DNA of 64,000 nt, taken from Microvirga tunisiensis. GTDB lineage: Bacteria; Pseudomonadota; Alphaproteobacteria; Rhizobiales; Beijerinckiaceae. Location: assembly GCF_009296175.1 (NCBI RefSeq), contig NZ_VOSK01000006.1, positions 46,574 to 110,573 on the forward strand, given 5' to 3'. Under the pieces are notes generated by a model that did not search any database, was not told the origin of the DNA, and worked only from the letters and a program-made list of their open reading frames with translations. How positions within the stretch are numbered: position 1 is the first letter of the stretch; each line of letters opens with the position of its first letter. Both the position numbers and the translations under genes were made by a program. Shown here one piece after another: positions 20,398 to 28,318 of the stretch.

Positions 20398-20461
20398 CGA
20401 GCTGATGCCGAAAAATGCCGAGCTCATCTATAAAGGCTTCTGGTTCTCGCCGGAGCGCGAG
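20398..20461 (+). repeat. 64-bp duplicated internal fragment of argG
   Basis: It matches 18065-18128 in argG in the same orientation with three mismatches. The fragment covers roughly codons 309-330. The similarity stops sharply on the right and fades on the left. The copy is non-coding remnant DNA, and with the intact argG it brackets the AT-rich secreted-protein gene. Confidence 0.9.
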
Positions 20462-20476
20462 GAAAGAAACTGCATC

Positions 20477-20508
20477 ATGGCCGGGCACGTCCTGGCCATT
20501 TTCATTTT
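20477..20508 (+). terminator. Probable rho-independent terminator
   Basis: The inverted repeat ATGGCC...GGCCAT, with a partly paired middle, is followed by TTTTCATTTTT. It could end transcripts from the secreted-protein gene. Confidence 0.65.
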
Positions 20509-20642
20509 TGACGAGCGCTTCGTTTGGCCTGCGTCGAAGCACGATGCCTCTCCTTGATGTGAGGACATCCCGAGAGGTGAACAGGGAACTTAACGGAAGC
20601 TCGGCCGTCGACTTGAAGTGTCATCGACTTCAGAGAGGCCCG

Positions 20643-21107
20643 ATGCCGTCGCTCCATGTCCCTTACCCGCCATCGAACGCAGCGATTGCCGGGCACACGA
20701 TCCACCGGTTTCTAGCGTCGTTTCCCATCGCGTGCTTCACGCTCGCGCTCGCAACCGACATCGCCTATTGGCGGACGTCGAATCTGATATGGCTGGAGTT
20801 CTCCGCCTGGCTCCTGCTGGCGGGAATCACCGTCGGCGTCGCTGCGGCCCTGTTCGGCGCGGTCTCCTTCCTGGTCCGCTTCGGGGCCCGCGCCGTGAGG
20901 TTCGCCTGGCCGGCCGCGATCGGAACCCTCGTCGTGCTGATCCTGGCCTTCTTCAACAACCTTGTTCACACGGCCGACGGCTGGACTGCGGTCATGCCCT
21001 GGGGGCTGACCCTCTCGGCGCTGACGGTGCTGGTCATGCTCGTCACGCTCTGGCTCAGCGTCTCGCTTGTTCATGCCCACGGCATGGGAGTGCGCAACCA
21101 TGATTGA
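20643..21107 (+). CDS. DUF2231 membrane protein
   Basis: A 154-residue inner-membrane protein with four predicted helices. It starts HVPYPPSNAAIAGHTIHRFLASFPIACF, the DUF2231 signature, and segments such as WLLLAGITVGVAAALFGAVSFL and LTLSALTVLVMLVTLWLSVSL follow. Function is not known. Its last codons overlap the next gene (ATGATTGA), so the two are translationally coupled. Pairing of a DUF2231 protein with a sorbosone-dehydrogenase-like lipoprotein recurs in proteobacteria and suggests a joint membrane-linked redox role. The ATG of MPSLHVPYPP was chosen because the upstream frame is non-conserved. Confidence 0.82.
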   Translation: MPSLHVPYPPSNAAIAGHTIHRFLASFPIACFTLALATDIAYWRTSNLIWLEFSAWLLLAGITVGVAAALFGAVSFLVRFGARAVRFAWPAAIGTLVVLILAFFNNLVHTADGWTAVMPWGLTLSALTVLVMLVTLWLSVSLVHAHGMGVRNHD

Positions 21108-22461
21108 TTGCTTCCGCCTGCAGCGCGCCGCCGCTCTCACGGGAACCTGCCTCCTCGCGCTCGCGCTCATGGGCTGCGACGGCGGCAATGGAAACTTCGA
21201 CACCGCAAGCCAGATCGGCCCGGATCCGGTTCTGCCGGAGCCCAGCGCGGAAATCATGCCCGACCTGAAAGTCGCCGAGGTCGTCGGCTGGAAGGACGGT
21301 CAGTCGCCGACGGTTCCTGACGGGTTGACGGTGACGGTCTACGCCAAGGACCTCGTGAGTCCGCGCATGGTGCGCCCCTTGCCGAACGGCGACGTGCTCG
21401 TCGTGCAGTCGCGCGCGCCCGAAGGCAAGCCGAAGGCGCGGCCCAAGGACTTCATCCGCGAATGGATCATGGCGGTGGCGAAAGGTGACACCGGGCCGTC
21501 GAAGGAGAGCAACCTGATCACGCTCCTGCGCGACACGAACCGCGACGGCAAGGTCGACGAGCGCAAAGACCTTTTGAAGAATCTCAACTCGCCTTTCGGC
21601 GTCGTCTGGCACGACGGCACGCTCTACGTCGCCGCAGCCGATGCGATCCTGGCCTATCCCTACCAGCTCGGACAGACGGAGATCACCGCGCCGCCGAAGG
21701 AGCTGGCGCCGCTTCCGGGCGGACCGATCAATCACCACTGGACCAAGGATCTGGCGCTGAGCCCGGACGGGCGGTTTCTCTATGCCTCCGTCGGCTCCAA
21801 CTCCAATGCCGGCGAGCGCGGGCTTGAGGCCGAGAAGGGCCGGGCGGCGATCTGGCAGGTGGACCGCGCGACAGGCGCGTCCCGGCTCTTCGCCTCGGGC
21901 TTGCGCAACCCCAATGGCCTGAGCTTCCATCCCGAGACAGGAGCGCTCTGGACGGTCGTGAACGAGCGTGACGAACTCGGACCCGATCTCGTGCCGGACT
22001 ACCTGACGTCGGTGCAGGAGGGCGGGTTCTATGGCTGGCCGTGGAGCTATTACGGCAATCACGTGGACGAGCGCGTGCATCCGCCGCGCCCCGAGATGGT
22101 GCAGAAGGCGATCAAGCCCGACTATGCCCTGTCCAGCCATGTCGCGGCGCTCGGCCTGACCTTCTCGATGAACTCGTCCTTGCCGGAGCCTTACAGGAAC
22201 GGCGCCTTCATCGGCGAGCACGGCAGCTGGAACCGCAAGGCCTTCAATGGCTACAAGGTGGTCTATGTGCCGTTCGAGAATGGTAAACCGGCAGGCAAGG
22301 CGCAGGATGTGGTCACCGGGTTTCTGGTGGGCGACCAGGCCCGCGGTCGGCCGGTCGGAGTCGCCATCGACGGCACCGGCGCCCTCCTCATTGCCGACGA
22401 TGCGGGCAATACCGTGTGGCGTGTCGCGGCGGCCAACGCCGCGGCTCCGCGGAGTCAATGA
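21100..22461 (+). CDS. Sorbosone dehydrogenase-like beta-propeller lipoprotein
   Basis: A 453-residue exported lipoprotein. The N-terminus has a signal peptide ending in the lipobox LALMGC, so the protein should be anchored to a membrane. The body matches PQQ-dependent sugar dehydrogenase/L-sorbosone dehydrogenase propellers: SPFGVVWHDGTLYVAAADAIL, PINHHWTKDLALSPDGRFLYASVGS, GLRNPNGLSFHPETGALWTVVNERDELG and IGEHGSWNR. The substrate is unknown, and whether PQQ is bound cannot be seen. It overlaps the DUF2231 gene by 8 bp. The start MIDCFRLQR was preferred because it gives a compact lipoprotein signal. Confidence 0.87.
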   Translation: MIDCFRLQRAAALTGTCLLALALMGCDGGNGNFDTASQIGPDPVLPEPSAEIMPDLKVAEVVGWKDGQSPTVPDGLTVTVYAKDLVSPRMVRPLPNGDVLVVQSRAPEGKPKARPKDFIREWIMAVAKGDTGPSKESNLITLLRDTNRDGKVDERKDLLKNLNSPFGVVWHDGTLYVAAADAILAYPYQLGQTEITAPPKELAPLPGGPINHHWTKDLALSPDGRFLYASVGSNSNAGERGLEAEKGRAAIWQVDRATGASRLFASGLRNPNGLSFHPETGALWTVVNERDELGPDLVPDYLTSVQEGGFYGWPWSYYGNHVDERVHPPRPEMVQKAIKPDYALSSHVAALGLTFSMNSSLPEPYRNGAFIGEHGSWNRKAFNGYKVVYVPFENGKPAGKAQDVVTGFLVGDQARGRPVGVAIDGTGALLIADDAGNTVWRVAAANAAAPRSQ

Positions 22462-22714
22462 TACCGGGATCAGGAAGGTCGCACACGGAGGAAGAGAGCG
22501 CCAGGCGGGCTTCCCGGCGAATGTCGTATTCGATGTCGGCCTGAACACTTTACGCCGGGCGGGGTCAGGTCCGTGTCGTCTCCCATATCGCCCCTGCCGA
22601 TTTCAGGGTTTTCCCTGATGGTCAGACGCACGGACAGAGACGAGGCTTCTCAACCAAGACTTCAATGCCCTCGGCGGTGTGCAAGGGGGCAGCTCACGGG
22701 AACAGGTGGTCGCA

Positions 22715-24112
22715 ATGTCCGGCAGACGAATGGTCAGCAATCTGAAGCACACCTTGTCCCGATTGCTCGTCCTGGCGGGAGCTCTGACGATCGGGCATTC
22801 CTCGGCGACCGTGGCGCAGCCGCAATCGCCCGCTCGAGACCGCAACGCGCCGGTTCTCTTCGAAAACGTCCGAATCTTCAACGGGAAGAGCGCAACGCTG
22901 TCGGGTCCCTCTCATGTTCTGGTGAGGGGAAACGTCATCGAGCGCATATCGGCCGACCCGATCGACCTCGCGGCGGAGACCGGCATCCGGGTCCTCCCCG
23001 GGAGCGGGCGCGTGCTGATGCCGGGCCTGATCGACATGCATTGGCACGCGATGCTGGTGCGCCCGACGCCCGTGACGCTTCTCTCCAGCGGCATCGGCTA
23101 TTCCAACCTCCTGGCCGGGGCCGAGGCCACGGCCACGCTGATGCGCGGGTTCACCACTATCCGTGACCTGGGTGGGCCATCCTTCGATCTCAAGCGCGCC
23201 ATCGACGAAGGATTGCTGCCGGGGCCGCGCATCTATCCGTCCGGCGCCGTCATCACGATCACCAGCGGCCATGGCGACTTTCGCCAGCTCTCGGATCTGC
23301 CGAGGACCATCGGCGGGATGCTCGCCCGTGTCGAGCAGCTCGGCGGAAGCATGATCGCCGACAGTCCCGACGAGGTGCGATTGCGGACGCGCGAGCAGCT
23401 CATGCAGGGCGCATCGCAGATCAAGCTCACGGCCGGCGGCGGCGTGGCATCCCCGTTCAGCCCGCTCGACGTGTCCACTTTCACCGAGGCCGAACTGCGC
23501 GCCGCGGTCGAAGCGGCCGAGAACTGGGGCACCTACGTCTGCACCCATGCCTATACGTCCGTGTCGATCCAGCGGTCGGTCGCGGCCGGTGTGAAGTGCA
23601 TCGAGCACGGACATCTGATGGACGACGCCACGGCCCGGCTGATGGCCGAGAAGGGGATCTGGCTGAGCACGCAGCCCTTCCTCGATCTGAGCGGCGCCAG
23701 CGGTTTAGGTCCGGCGGAACAGGCGAAACTGGGACAGGTGGTCGCCGGCACCGAGTCGGTCTACGCCCTGGCGAAGAAATACAGGATCAAGACGGCCTTC
23801 GGCACGGACATTCTGTTCTCCGAGGCCCTGGCGAAGCGGCAGAGCGCCATGCTCGCGACCCTCAAGCGATGGTATACGCCAGCCGAGGCGCTGATCATGG
23901 CAACGTCGACGAATGCCGAATTACTGAAACTGTCCGGTCTGCGCAATCCCTATCCCGGCACGCTCGGCGTCGTGCAGGAGGGAGCGCTGGCGGACCTGCT
24001 GCTGGTCGACGGCAATCCGCTGGAGAACCTCGATCTCGTTGCCGATCCGGACAGGAACTTCCTCGTCATCATGAAGGACGGCAAGATCCACAAGGACACG
24101 CTGCCGCGGTGA
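22715..24112 (+). CDS. Amidohydrolase family protein, exported
   Basis: A 465-residue metal-dependent hydrolase of the imidazolonepropionase/Xaa-Pro dipeptidase-like branch. A signal peptide ([22 protein letters not shown]) indicates export. The metal motif HxH appears as DMHWHAM. Other ligands are likely in CTHAYTSVSI, CIEHGHLMDD and AFGTDILFS. The C-terminal LGVVQEGALADLLLVDGNPLENL is typical. Substrate unknown; related enzymes act on dipeptides or other amides. The start at MSGRRMVSN is one of two near ATGs (the other is 22730). It stands alone, about 250 bp after the sorbosone dehydrogenase gene. Confidence 0.88.
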   Translation: MSGRRMVSNLKHTLSRLLVLAGALTIGHSSATVAQPQSPARDRNAPVLFENVRIFNGKSATLSGPSHVLVRGNVIERISADPIDLAAETGIRVLPGSGRVLMPGLIDMHWHAMLVRPTPVTLLSSGIGYSNLLAGAEATATLMRGFTTIRDLGGPSFDLKRAIDEGLLPGPRIYPSGAVITITSGHGDFRQLSDLPRTIGGMLARVEQLGGSMIADSPDEVRLRTREQLMQGASQIKLTAGGGVASPFSPLDVSTFTEAELRAAVEAAENWGTYVCTHAYTSVSIQRSVAAGVKCIEHGHLMDDATARLMAEKGIWLSTQPFLDLSGASGLGPAEQAKLGQVVAGTESVYALAKKYRIKTAFGTDILFSEALAKRQSAMLATLKRWYTPAEALIMATSTNAELLKLSGLRNPYPGTLGVVQEGALADLLLVDGNPLENLDLVADPDRNFLVIMKDGKIHKDTLPR

Positions 24113-24144
24113 GGTGCGAGATCGGGGCGCAGCCCCGACGGCTC

Positions 24145-24654
24145 TTATTTGGCACCCGCCCGATTGACCTTCTCCCCCAGGCGCCTGATCACCTCGGCCT
24201 GATCGGGTCCGAACTCCATCTCGGTGACCCATCCTCTGCCGGAGCCTGGATTGGGCCAGCGGACGCAACCGGCATAGACCTTGCGCCCGTTGTCGAATTC
24301 CCATTGCTCGAGTTGAACGACCCGCTCACCCAGGGTGGGACGCGACACCATCTGGTGGGAGCGTACTTTTGTCGACTCGTTCTGCTTGTGCACCGATTCG
24401 AGGCCGGCCCGCAGGAATCCACGCATCGAATCGGCCATTTTCTCATAGTCCGGGCGCGTCTTGGCCGCTTGGGCGTCCCATGGCTGCGCTTCCAGGAAGA
24501 TCGTGTCGATGGCCTCGTCGATCTTGCTGGCCGTCATCAGTTCCAGCGTCTTCTCGCAGGCATCGGCCTGGGCCTCGTCATCGGCCCATCCCGCCGCAGA
24601 AGCAGCCGCCGCCATCGGGGCGAGGGCAAGAACGGTCAGCACGGTCCGGATCAT
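24145..24654 (-). CDS. Secreted hypothetical protein
   Basis: A 169-residue protein with a clear signal peptide, MIRTVLTVLALAPMAAAASAAG, and a mature part with only two cysteines (DACEKTL, YAGCVRWP). I do not recognise the family. The mature region is mixed helix and strand, with acidic and aromatic residues in QLEQWEFDNGRKVYAGCVRWPNPGSG. It is convergent with the amidohydrolase gene and follows the HWE kinase gene in the same direction. The start was placed at the ATG of the signal peptide, though the frame is open for 19 more codons. Confidence 0.7.
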   Translation of the reverse strand: MIRTVLTVLALAPMAAAASAAGWADDEAQADACEKTLELMTASKIDEAIDTIFLEAQPWDAQAAKTRPDYEKMADSMRGFLRAGLESVHKQNESTKVRSHQMVSRPTLGERVVQLEQWEFDNGRKVYAGCVRWPNPGSGRGWVTEMEFGPDQAEVIRRLGEKVNRAGAK

Positions 24655-24779
24655 GGATCTGTCTCCTGCGGAAGGCATGGCATCCGCAGGGTTACGCATG
24701 GGGTTGTGCAACAGTTCCTAGAAGCAGATTCTCTTCGGCCCTTGCGCGAGTGCATCGGGTTCGGGTTGGGGCTTTTCGC

Positions 24780-27050
24780 CTAATGCCGTGAAGGGTGTTC
24801 CGCCGTTCCGCCTGCTTCGCTCAACGGGATGTCCATCACGCACACGGCGCCGGCGGGCGCGTAGGTCAGCCGAACCTCTCCCCCGATGTCCTGCGCCAGG
24901 CTCCGCTCGATCAGCCGCGTGCCGAAGCCCCTGCGGGTCGGAACGGTCACGGGCGGCCCACCCCGCTCCTGCCACCGTAGCACCAGGCGCGGCACGTCAC
25001 CCGGCGTGATAACCCAGGTGATGACGACGCATCCCGATGGGACGGAGAGCGCGCCATACTTTGCAGCGTTCGTCGCGAGTTCGTGGACCGCCATCGCGAT
25101 GGCCAGAGCCGTCCTCGGGATGAGACGGAGGCGCGGCCCCTCGATCTCGAAGTGCTTTGTCTTCTGCCGGAGATAGGGTTCGACAACCTCGTCGATGATC
25201 TCCCGAAGCTCCGCCCCTTCCCAGTTCTCACGCGTGAGCACGTCATGGGCGCGCGCCAGGGCGAACAGACGGTCCTCGAAGGCCTGGGCCTTGGGCCGGT
25301 CCTCGTCGCTCACGTGCCGCAGGCTTTGAGCAGCCATCGCCTGGACGATGGTCAGCGTGTTCTTCACGCGGTGGTTCAGCTCGTTGATGAGGAGCTCCCG
25401 GTGATCGTCCCATTCCTTGCGCTCATGAATATCCACGCTGACGCCGAACCATTTCTCGATGACACCATTCTGGTCGGCATGCGGCAGAGCGCGAAAGGCG
25501 TGCCAGCGGTACTCCCCGTCCCGGCGGCGGTAGCGAACCTCGCCCTCATAAGTTTCGCCCGTTTCACGGCAATGCTGCCAGTAGGGCAGGATACGCTCGG
25601 CATCCTCGGGGTGCATGGCTTGCGCCCACCCTTGCCCCTCGGCTTCCTCGACGGTCTGGCCAGTGAACTCATGCCAACGCTGGTTCAGGAAGATGCTTCG
25701 GCCTGTTCCTGAGTACACCCAAACGAGAGCAGGCGTTACATTGGTGACGGTTCGGAACTCCGCCACGCTTGCGCTCAGGCGATCCTCGATCTGCTTGCGC
25801 TCGGTGATGTCGAGCACCGACCCCACATAGCCGAGAAAGGTGCCGTCACTGCCAAAGCGCGGCGCCGCAGCGTCGATGGCCCAGCGGTAGGTTCCGTCTG
25901 CGCGGCGCAGCCGGTACTCCAGCTGGAATGCTTCCCGCTTGAGATTGGCGTTTCGGAACACCTCGTCCGACCAGTCCCGATCATCCGGGTGGACCGCGTC
26001 CAGCCAACCGAACCCTAAGCCGGTCTCCGGAGTCTGCCCGGTGAATTCGCACCAGGAGCGGGACAGGTAGGTACAGGTCCCGTCGGGTTCGGTCACCCAG
26101 ACCATGACAGGGGCGTTGTCGGCGAGATTGCGGAACCGTGCCTCGCTCTCGCGCAGGCTCTCTTCGGCCTGAACCCGCTCCGTGACGTCATACCCTTCGG
26201 CGAAGATGCCGGTGACCTTGCCCTCGCTGTCGGTGATCGGCTGATAGACGAGGTCGACGAAGCGGTCCTCAACACGGCTTCCCGGTTTTCGTTGAAGCCC
26301 GACCCGCAAGTTGCGTCCGACGAATGGCTCACCCGTCGTGTAGACCTTGTCCAGCAGCTCGAAGAATCCCTGACCTGCGACCTCGGGCAGAACCTCTCGC
26401 ACGGGTTTGCCCATGATGTCACGACGGTGGCCCACGAGCTGAAGGTAGGCGTCGTTCGCCAGCTCGAAGACATGATCGCGCCCGCTCAGCATCGCCATGA
26501 AGCCCGGAGCCTGCTTGAAGAGCTCGCGGAGCCGATCCTGCTCCGCTTTCAGCGCCGCGCGGGACTTGACCTCCTGCGTGGTCTCCGTGCAGGCGCAGAA
26601 CATGCCGGCAATGCCGCCTGTCTCGTCCCGTACAGGCGAGTAGGAGAAGGTGTACCACGTATCTTCCGGGTAGCCGTTGCGCTCCATCACGAGGTGCAGG
26701 TCCTCGTGATACGTCGCCTCCCCTGCGAGAGCCTTCGTCACCAGGGGTTCGATGTCGGGCCAGATTTCCGACCACACATCCCGGAATGGCAATCCGAGGG
26801 CATGCGGGTGCTTTGCGCCGAAGATCGGCCGATAGCCGTCGTTGTACAGGAAGGCGAGGTGAGGTCCCCAGGCGATGAACATGGGAAACTTGGAGGTGAG
26901 CATCAGGCTCACCACGGTCCGGAGGCTCTGGGGCCAGTTTTCCGGCGGCCCGAGGGGCGACGTGGACCAGTCGTGGGCGCGCATGAGCGCACCCATTTCG
27001 CCGCCCCCGCTCAGGAAATCCAGACTGGGACCAAGCTTACCATGCATCAT
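24780..27050 (-). CDS. Multi-PAS HWE-family sensor histidine kinase
   Basis: A 756-residue soluble sensor kinase with no membrane segment. Four PAS-like domains lie in series at about residues 35-165, 180-300, 305-425 and 430-545. They carry repeated PAC ends such as GIFAEGYDVTERVQAEE, GSVLDITERKQIED and SVDIHERKEW. The kinase core has the phospho-accepting histidine H560 in ELNHRVKNTLTIVQAM, the N-box histidine in AVHELATNAAKYGALS and the WxE motif (RWQERGG) that defines the HWE class. HWE kinases often feed light, redox or general stress signals to PhyR-like receivers; no response regulator is beside it. None of the PAS domains shows an obvious LOV GRNCRFLQ motif. Confidence 0.92.
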   Translation of the reverse strand: MMHGKLGPSLDFLSGGGEMGALMRAHDWSTSPLGPPENWPQSLRTVVSLMLTSKFPMFIAWGPHLAFLYNDGYRPIFGAKHPHALGLPFRDVWSEIWPDIEPLVTKALAGEATYHEDLHLVMERNGYPEDTWYTFSYSPVRDETGGIAGMFCACTETTQEVKSRAALKAEQDRLRELFKQAPGFMAMLSGRDHVFELANDAYLQLVGHRRDIMGKPVREVLPEVAGQGFFELLDKVYTTGEPFVGRNLRVGLQRKPGSRVEDRFVDLVYQPITDSEGKVTGIFAEGYDVTERVQAEESLRESEARFRNLADNAPVMVWVTEPDGTCTYLSRSWCEFTGQTPETGLGFGWLDAVHPDDRDWSDEVFRNANLKREAFQLEYRLRRADGTYRWAIDAAAPRFGSDGTFLGYVGSVLDITERKQIEDRLSASVAEFRTVTNVTPALVWVYSGTGRSIFLNQRWHEFTGQTVEEAEGQGWAQAMHPEDAERILPYWQHCRETGETYEGEVRYRRRDGEYRWHAFRALPHADQNGVIEKWFGVSVDIHERKEWDDHRELLINELNHRVKNTLTIVQAMAAQSLRHVSDEDRPKAQAFEDRLFALARAHDVLTRENWEGAELREIIDEVVEPYLRQKTKHFEIEGPRLRLIPRTALAIAMAVHELATNAAKYGALSVPSGCVVITWVITPGDVPRLVLRWQERGGPPVTVPTRRGFGTRLIERSLAQDIGGEVRLTYAPAGAVCVMDIPLSEAGGTAEHPSRH

Positions 27051-27462
27051 GCGCCTACCGGAGATTTTTGGGTCTTCCGCGCACGAGCCGGCTGCCCGAG
27101 ACGGCAGAGAGTGGCGGATTTGACGGCACCGACGCCGTGGCGACGAGCGTCAACCCTGGCCGCGATGGCGGCTGAAAGTCCGGACGTGCGAGGGCGATCA
27201 AGGTTGTTTTGGCCGACATGCCGGGGTTCGGAAGGCTGAGGATCTCAGCCATCTAGGCCAACTCCATGTGACTTCAATGCTTCCCCATGGCCGAACGTGA
27301 ATGGCAGGGCAATGTGTGACGATGATGCTGCCCATCGTCTCGGGCGCTCCGCAGATGGGAACGGGTTCCACTCCCGCTCTCGGCGCTGCTGATGGGTTCC
27401 GCCCCCTCCGCTGCGCGTCCTCGCGGGGATGACACCGGCTGGTTCCCGTGCATCCTCTCCCC

Positions 27463-27510
27463 GTCATGGCCGTCCCGGACTTGATCCGGGGATCAGCCCC
27501 GGCCATCCCG
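27463..27510. repeat. REP-like element (family C)
   Basis: The sequence gtcatggccgtcccggacttgatccgggg...ccccggccatcccg matches the core at 1979. It is shorter than the other copies and adjoins the family B unit at 27527. Confidence 0.65.
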
Positions 27511-27526
27511 CTTCCAGACCCATGGC

Positions 27527-27630
27527 CCTCATCCTGAGGAGCAGCCGTGAGGCTGCGTCTCGAAGGAGGAGTTCAGGGCTCTCCGGACCCTCCTTCGAGA
27601 CGCCGCTTTTCGCGGCTCCTCAGGATGAGG
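27527..27630. repeat. Intergenic inverted repeat (family B), copy 2
   Basis: It runs from ctcatcctgaggagc to gctcctcaggatgagg and is very similar to 4423-4529. The inner block ctccttcgagacgccgct is shared. The two halves are inverted and could fold into a long hairpin. Confidence 0.7.
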
Positions 27631-27671
27631 CCGAGCGAGACGGTCGGGATCACGGCCCGTGACACCCTCTG

Positions 27672-27763
27672 CCGTCATGGCCGGGCTTGTCCCGGCCATC
27701 CCGATGCGTGAGGCGCGGCGCTTCTCATCATCGGGATCACCGGCACAAGGCCGGTGATGACGG
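27672..27763. repeat. REP-like element (family C)
   Basis: Two small palindromes (ggccgggcttgtcccggcc and atcaccggcacaaggccggtgat) are separated by about 35 bp. The same pair recurs, with changes, at 30213-30300, and its second palindrome at 43893-44051. Confidence 0.7.
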
Positions 27764-27807
27764 GGAGGATTATAGCCAGGTCTGCGGATTATGTTCTCAC
27801 TTTGTTC

Positions 27808-27836
27808 TTGACAGTTCATCCAACCTCGGCTATATC
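27808..27836 (+). promoter_or_regulatory. Strong sigma-70-type promoter for the RNA candidate
   Basis: TTGACA at 27808-27813 and TATATC at 27831-27836 are separated by exactly 17 bp. This is the best consensus promoter I found in the window. Transcription would begin near 27843, at the start of the structured region. Confidence 0.75.
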
Positions 27837-27842
27837 ATTGCA

Positions 27843-28040
27843 CAGATCTGCTTCTGAGAGGGGCGCGCTCGCGAGGCGTCGCAGTGTGGGAGCAGGCACG
27901 GTCCCGTGCACGCGCTGAACGCAGGTGCGTGTGACGGGAGGCCCAGGATGTGGGCGGGTAGTCGGGATCGGTCGCAGGCCCCCGTCGAGCAGACGGACCA
28001 CGCCTGCGGCGGTTGACTGAGCCTGCCTCTCCTGTCCGCC
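27843..28040 (+). ncRNA. Structured RNA candidate, possibly 6S RNA
   Basis: About 190 nt directly after a consensus promoter lack a credible reading frame but can pair end to end. GAGAGG (27856-27861) pairs with CCTCTC near 28025. CGTCGCAGTGTGG (27877-27889) pairs with CCACGCCTGCGGCG (27998-28011) with one bulge and G-U pairs. Inner hairpins include GCACGCGC/GTGCGTGT (about 27908-27932) and GCCCaggatgtGGGC (27941-27955). The 3' arm contains GCCTGCGGCGG, the same string as near the 3' end of E. coli 6S RNA as I remember it. 6S RNA binds sigma-70 RNA polymerase. The long closed-rod shape fits, but the central bubble was not modelled. Another structured RNA is possible. Confidence 0.5.
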
Positions 28041-28318
28041 TAAAAAAGCCGTGCGCGAAGAGGCACTCCGGCTCTTCCATTCCATCATACCCATCGAGCC
28101 GGGCTGCCTGTCGCGCCACCCTCGATCACCCTAAGGCTCGGAGCCCATCGGCTCCGGGCCTACGGGTGCTGGCTGCTCTGCCCAGAAAGGCGTCACCCTG
28201 CCCTATTGCCGCCGCTCTCTTATCATTATATTGCAGCACATCAGATTTCCGCCCGGTAGGAGCCAGGGGCGCGGCTACGCTTGCCGCGTGCCGGGCCGCT
28301 TTGCTTTGAAAGACCCCT

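Larger units (their letters stand above)
20233..20642. other. Intergenic region with an argG fragment and terminator
   Basis: About 410 bp without a credible gene. It holds the duplicated argG fragment, a hairpin terminator and the leader of the next gene. The sequence before 20398 is not recognisable. An open frame extending upstream from the DUF2231 gene to 20415 reads through this non-coding DNA and is not supported. Confidence 0.6.
27051..28318. other. Long gene-free interval with repeats and a structured RNA candidate
   Basis: About 1.27 kb between the divergent HWE kinase and typA genes has no convincing protein-coding gene. The open frames lack ribosome sites and recognisable proteins. 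It contains two family C repeats, one family B repeat and the promoter plus RNA candidate described separately. The last 200 bp form the typA leader, with a hairpin cggagcc-catc-ggctccg near 28139. Confidence 0.75.

Noticed and set aside
20321..20542. A short leftward open frame over the argG fragment
   Set aside because: It only repeats the antisense translation of argG in the duplicated fragment and has no ribosome site.
20415..20642. N-terminal extension of the DUF2231 gene
   Set aside because: The extra 76 codons run through the argG remnant and the terminator and precede the conserved start MPSLHVPYPP.
27055..27252. A 65-codon leftward frame next to the HWE kinase
   Set aside because: It has no recognisable domain, and neighbouring frames are equally open; I could not support it as a gene.
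27816..28119. Two overlapping leftward open frames across the RNA candidate
   Set aside because: They are Arg/Ser/Pro-rich, without ribosome sites, and lie in a region whose pairing and promoter point to structured RNA on the other strand.
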